Under the pieces are notes generated by a model. It did no database searches. It saw only the letters and a program-made list of their open reading frames with translations, and had not been told where the DNA came from. Positions 63,909 to 64,000 of a DNA stretch of 64,000 nt are shown here, in pieces. Positions within the stretch are counted from its first letter, which is position 1. Every line of letters starts with the position of its first letter. Origin of the DNA: CAZICM01 sp964537685 (GTDB lineage Bacteria; Myxococcota_A; Polyangia; Polyangiales; Polyangiaceae); the NCBI GenBank assembly GCA_964537685.1, contig CAZICM010000034.1, positions 1-64,000 of the forward strand, read 5' to 3'. Both the position numbers and the translations under genes were made by a program.

Positions 63909-64000
63909 TCACCCAAAGGCCGAGGCCGCCGACTCTGAAAGATCAAGCCTATAAACATTCAAGCGGGCTTCGGTGAGTTCATCAAGCTTCAATGTGATCG
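63909..64000 (-). CDS. C-terminal end of a gene cut by the window edge
   Basis: An open minus-strand frame of 30 codons runs from the right edge to a TGA at 63909-63911. The residues look protein-like (LKLDELTEARLNVYRLDLSE). Only this end is visible, so no function can be given. Confidence 0.4.
   Translation of the reverse strand, partial: ITLKLDELTEARLNVYRLDLSESAASAFG

Noticed and set aside
63775..64000. Right attachment-site copy of the tRNA-Thr 3' end
   Set aside because: No stretch matching the T-arm or acceptor end of the tRNA is present here.

Overview
The window looks like chromosome of a Myxococcota bacterium, most likely of the Polyangia type, with moderate GC. The evidence is a MYXO-CTERM tail on a DUF4215 repeat protein, abundant Ser/Thr kinases, Gly/Ser-rich lipoproteins with Cys repeats, a class I HMG-CoA reductase and a type VI secretion locus built with FHA proteins. 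I cannot name a genus from sequence alone.

Layout. 1-7 kb: the 3' part of a DUF4215/MYXO-CTERM surface protein, then a minus-strand trio (MMPL/RND transporter, LolA-like periplasmic protein, DUF1302-like outer-membrane barrel) that looks like an envelope lipid export module. 7-11.5 kb: two plus-strand Ser/Thr kinases, one joined to a TolB-like plus TPR region and one joined to an ExeA-like P-loop ATPase. 11.5-15.8 kb: a lipoprotein, a beta-propeller/di-heme cytochrome lipoprotein and HMG-CoA reductase. 16-42 kb: a type VI secretion locus. Its minus arm is lytic transglycosylase, clpV, a small NlpC/P60-like cargo candidate, tssJ, tssK, tssL, tssM and tagF. Its plus arm is tagH, hcp, tssE, tssF and tssG. 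A PAP2-like protein, several lipoproteins and a zinc-ribbon FHA protein accompany them. No tssA, tssB, tssC, vgrG or PAAR gene is present between the housekeeping-type flanks. 42-55 kb: lon, a SUMF1-type protein, a pentaheme cytochrome pair, fmt, two divergent XRE regulators, a deoC-ALDH-ALDH operon in which the second ALDH is a non-catalytic half, a Bcp-type peroxiredoxin and an alpha/beta hydrolase.

55.3 kb to the right edge is an integrated element. A tRNA-Thr(CGT) gene overlaps the 3' end of a tyrosine integrase. Behind it come a small HTH-like protein, a five-gene plus-strand operon and a second tyrosine recombinase. The operon encodes a TPR/PEGA membrane protein, a truncated lipoprotein duplicate, a Cys-rich lipoprotein, a tandem pseudokinase with one membrane span, and a membrane protein. 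This operon is the best candidate here for an undescribed system. It has the look of an envelope sensing or scaffold complex carried by a mobile element, but its function is not shown by the sequence.

Smaller signals include paired 14-bp palindromes (14.4 kb), a long imperfect hairpin between tagF and tssM (17.2 kb), repeats in the AT-rich spacer between the two XRE genes (49.2-49.6 kb), three 10-bp-phased TCACA repeats and a perfect 13-bp hairpin on the island (57.4-57.6 kb), and an apparent change in sign of strand GC skew across the window.
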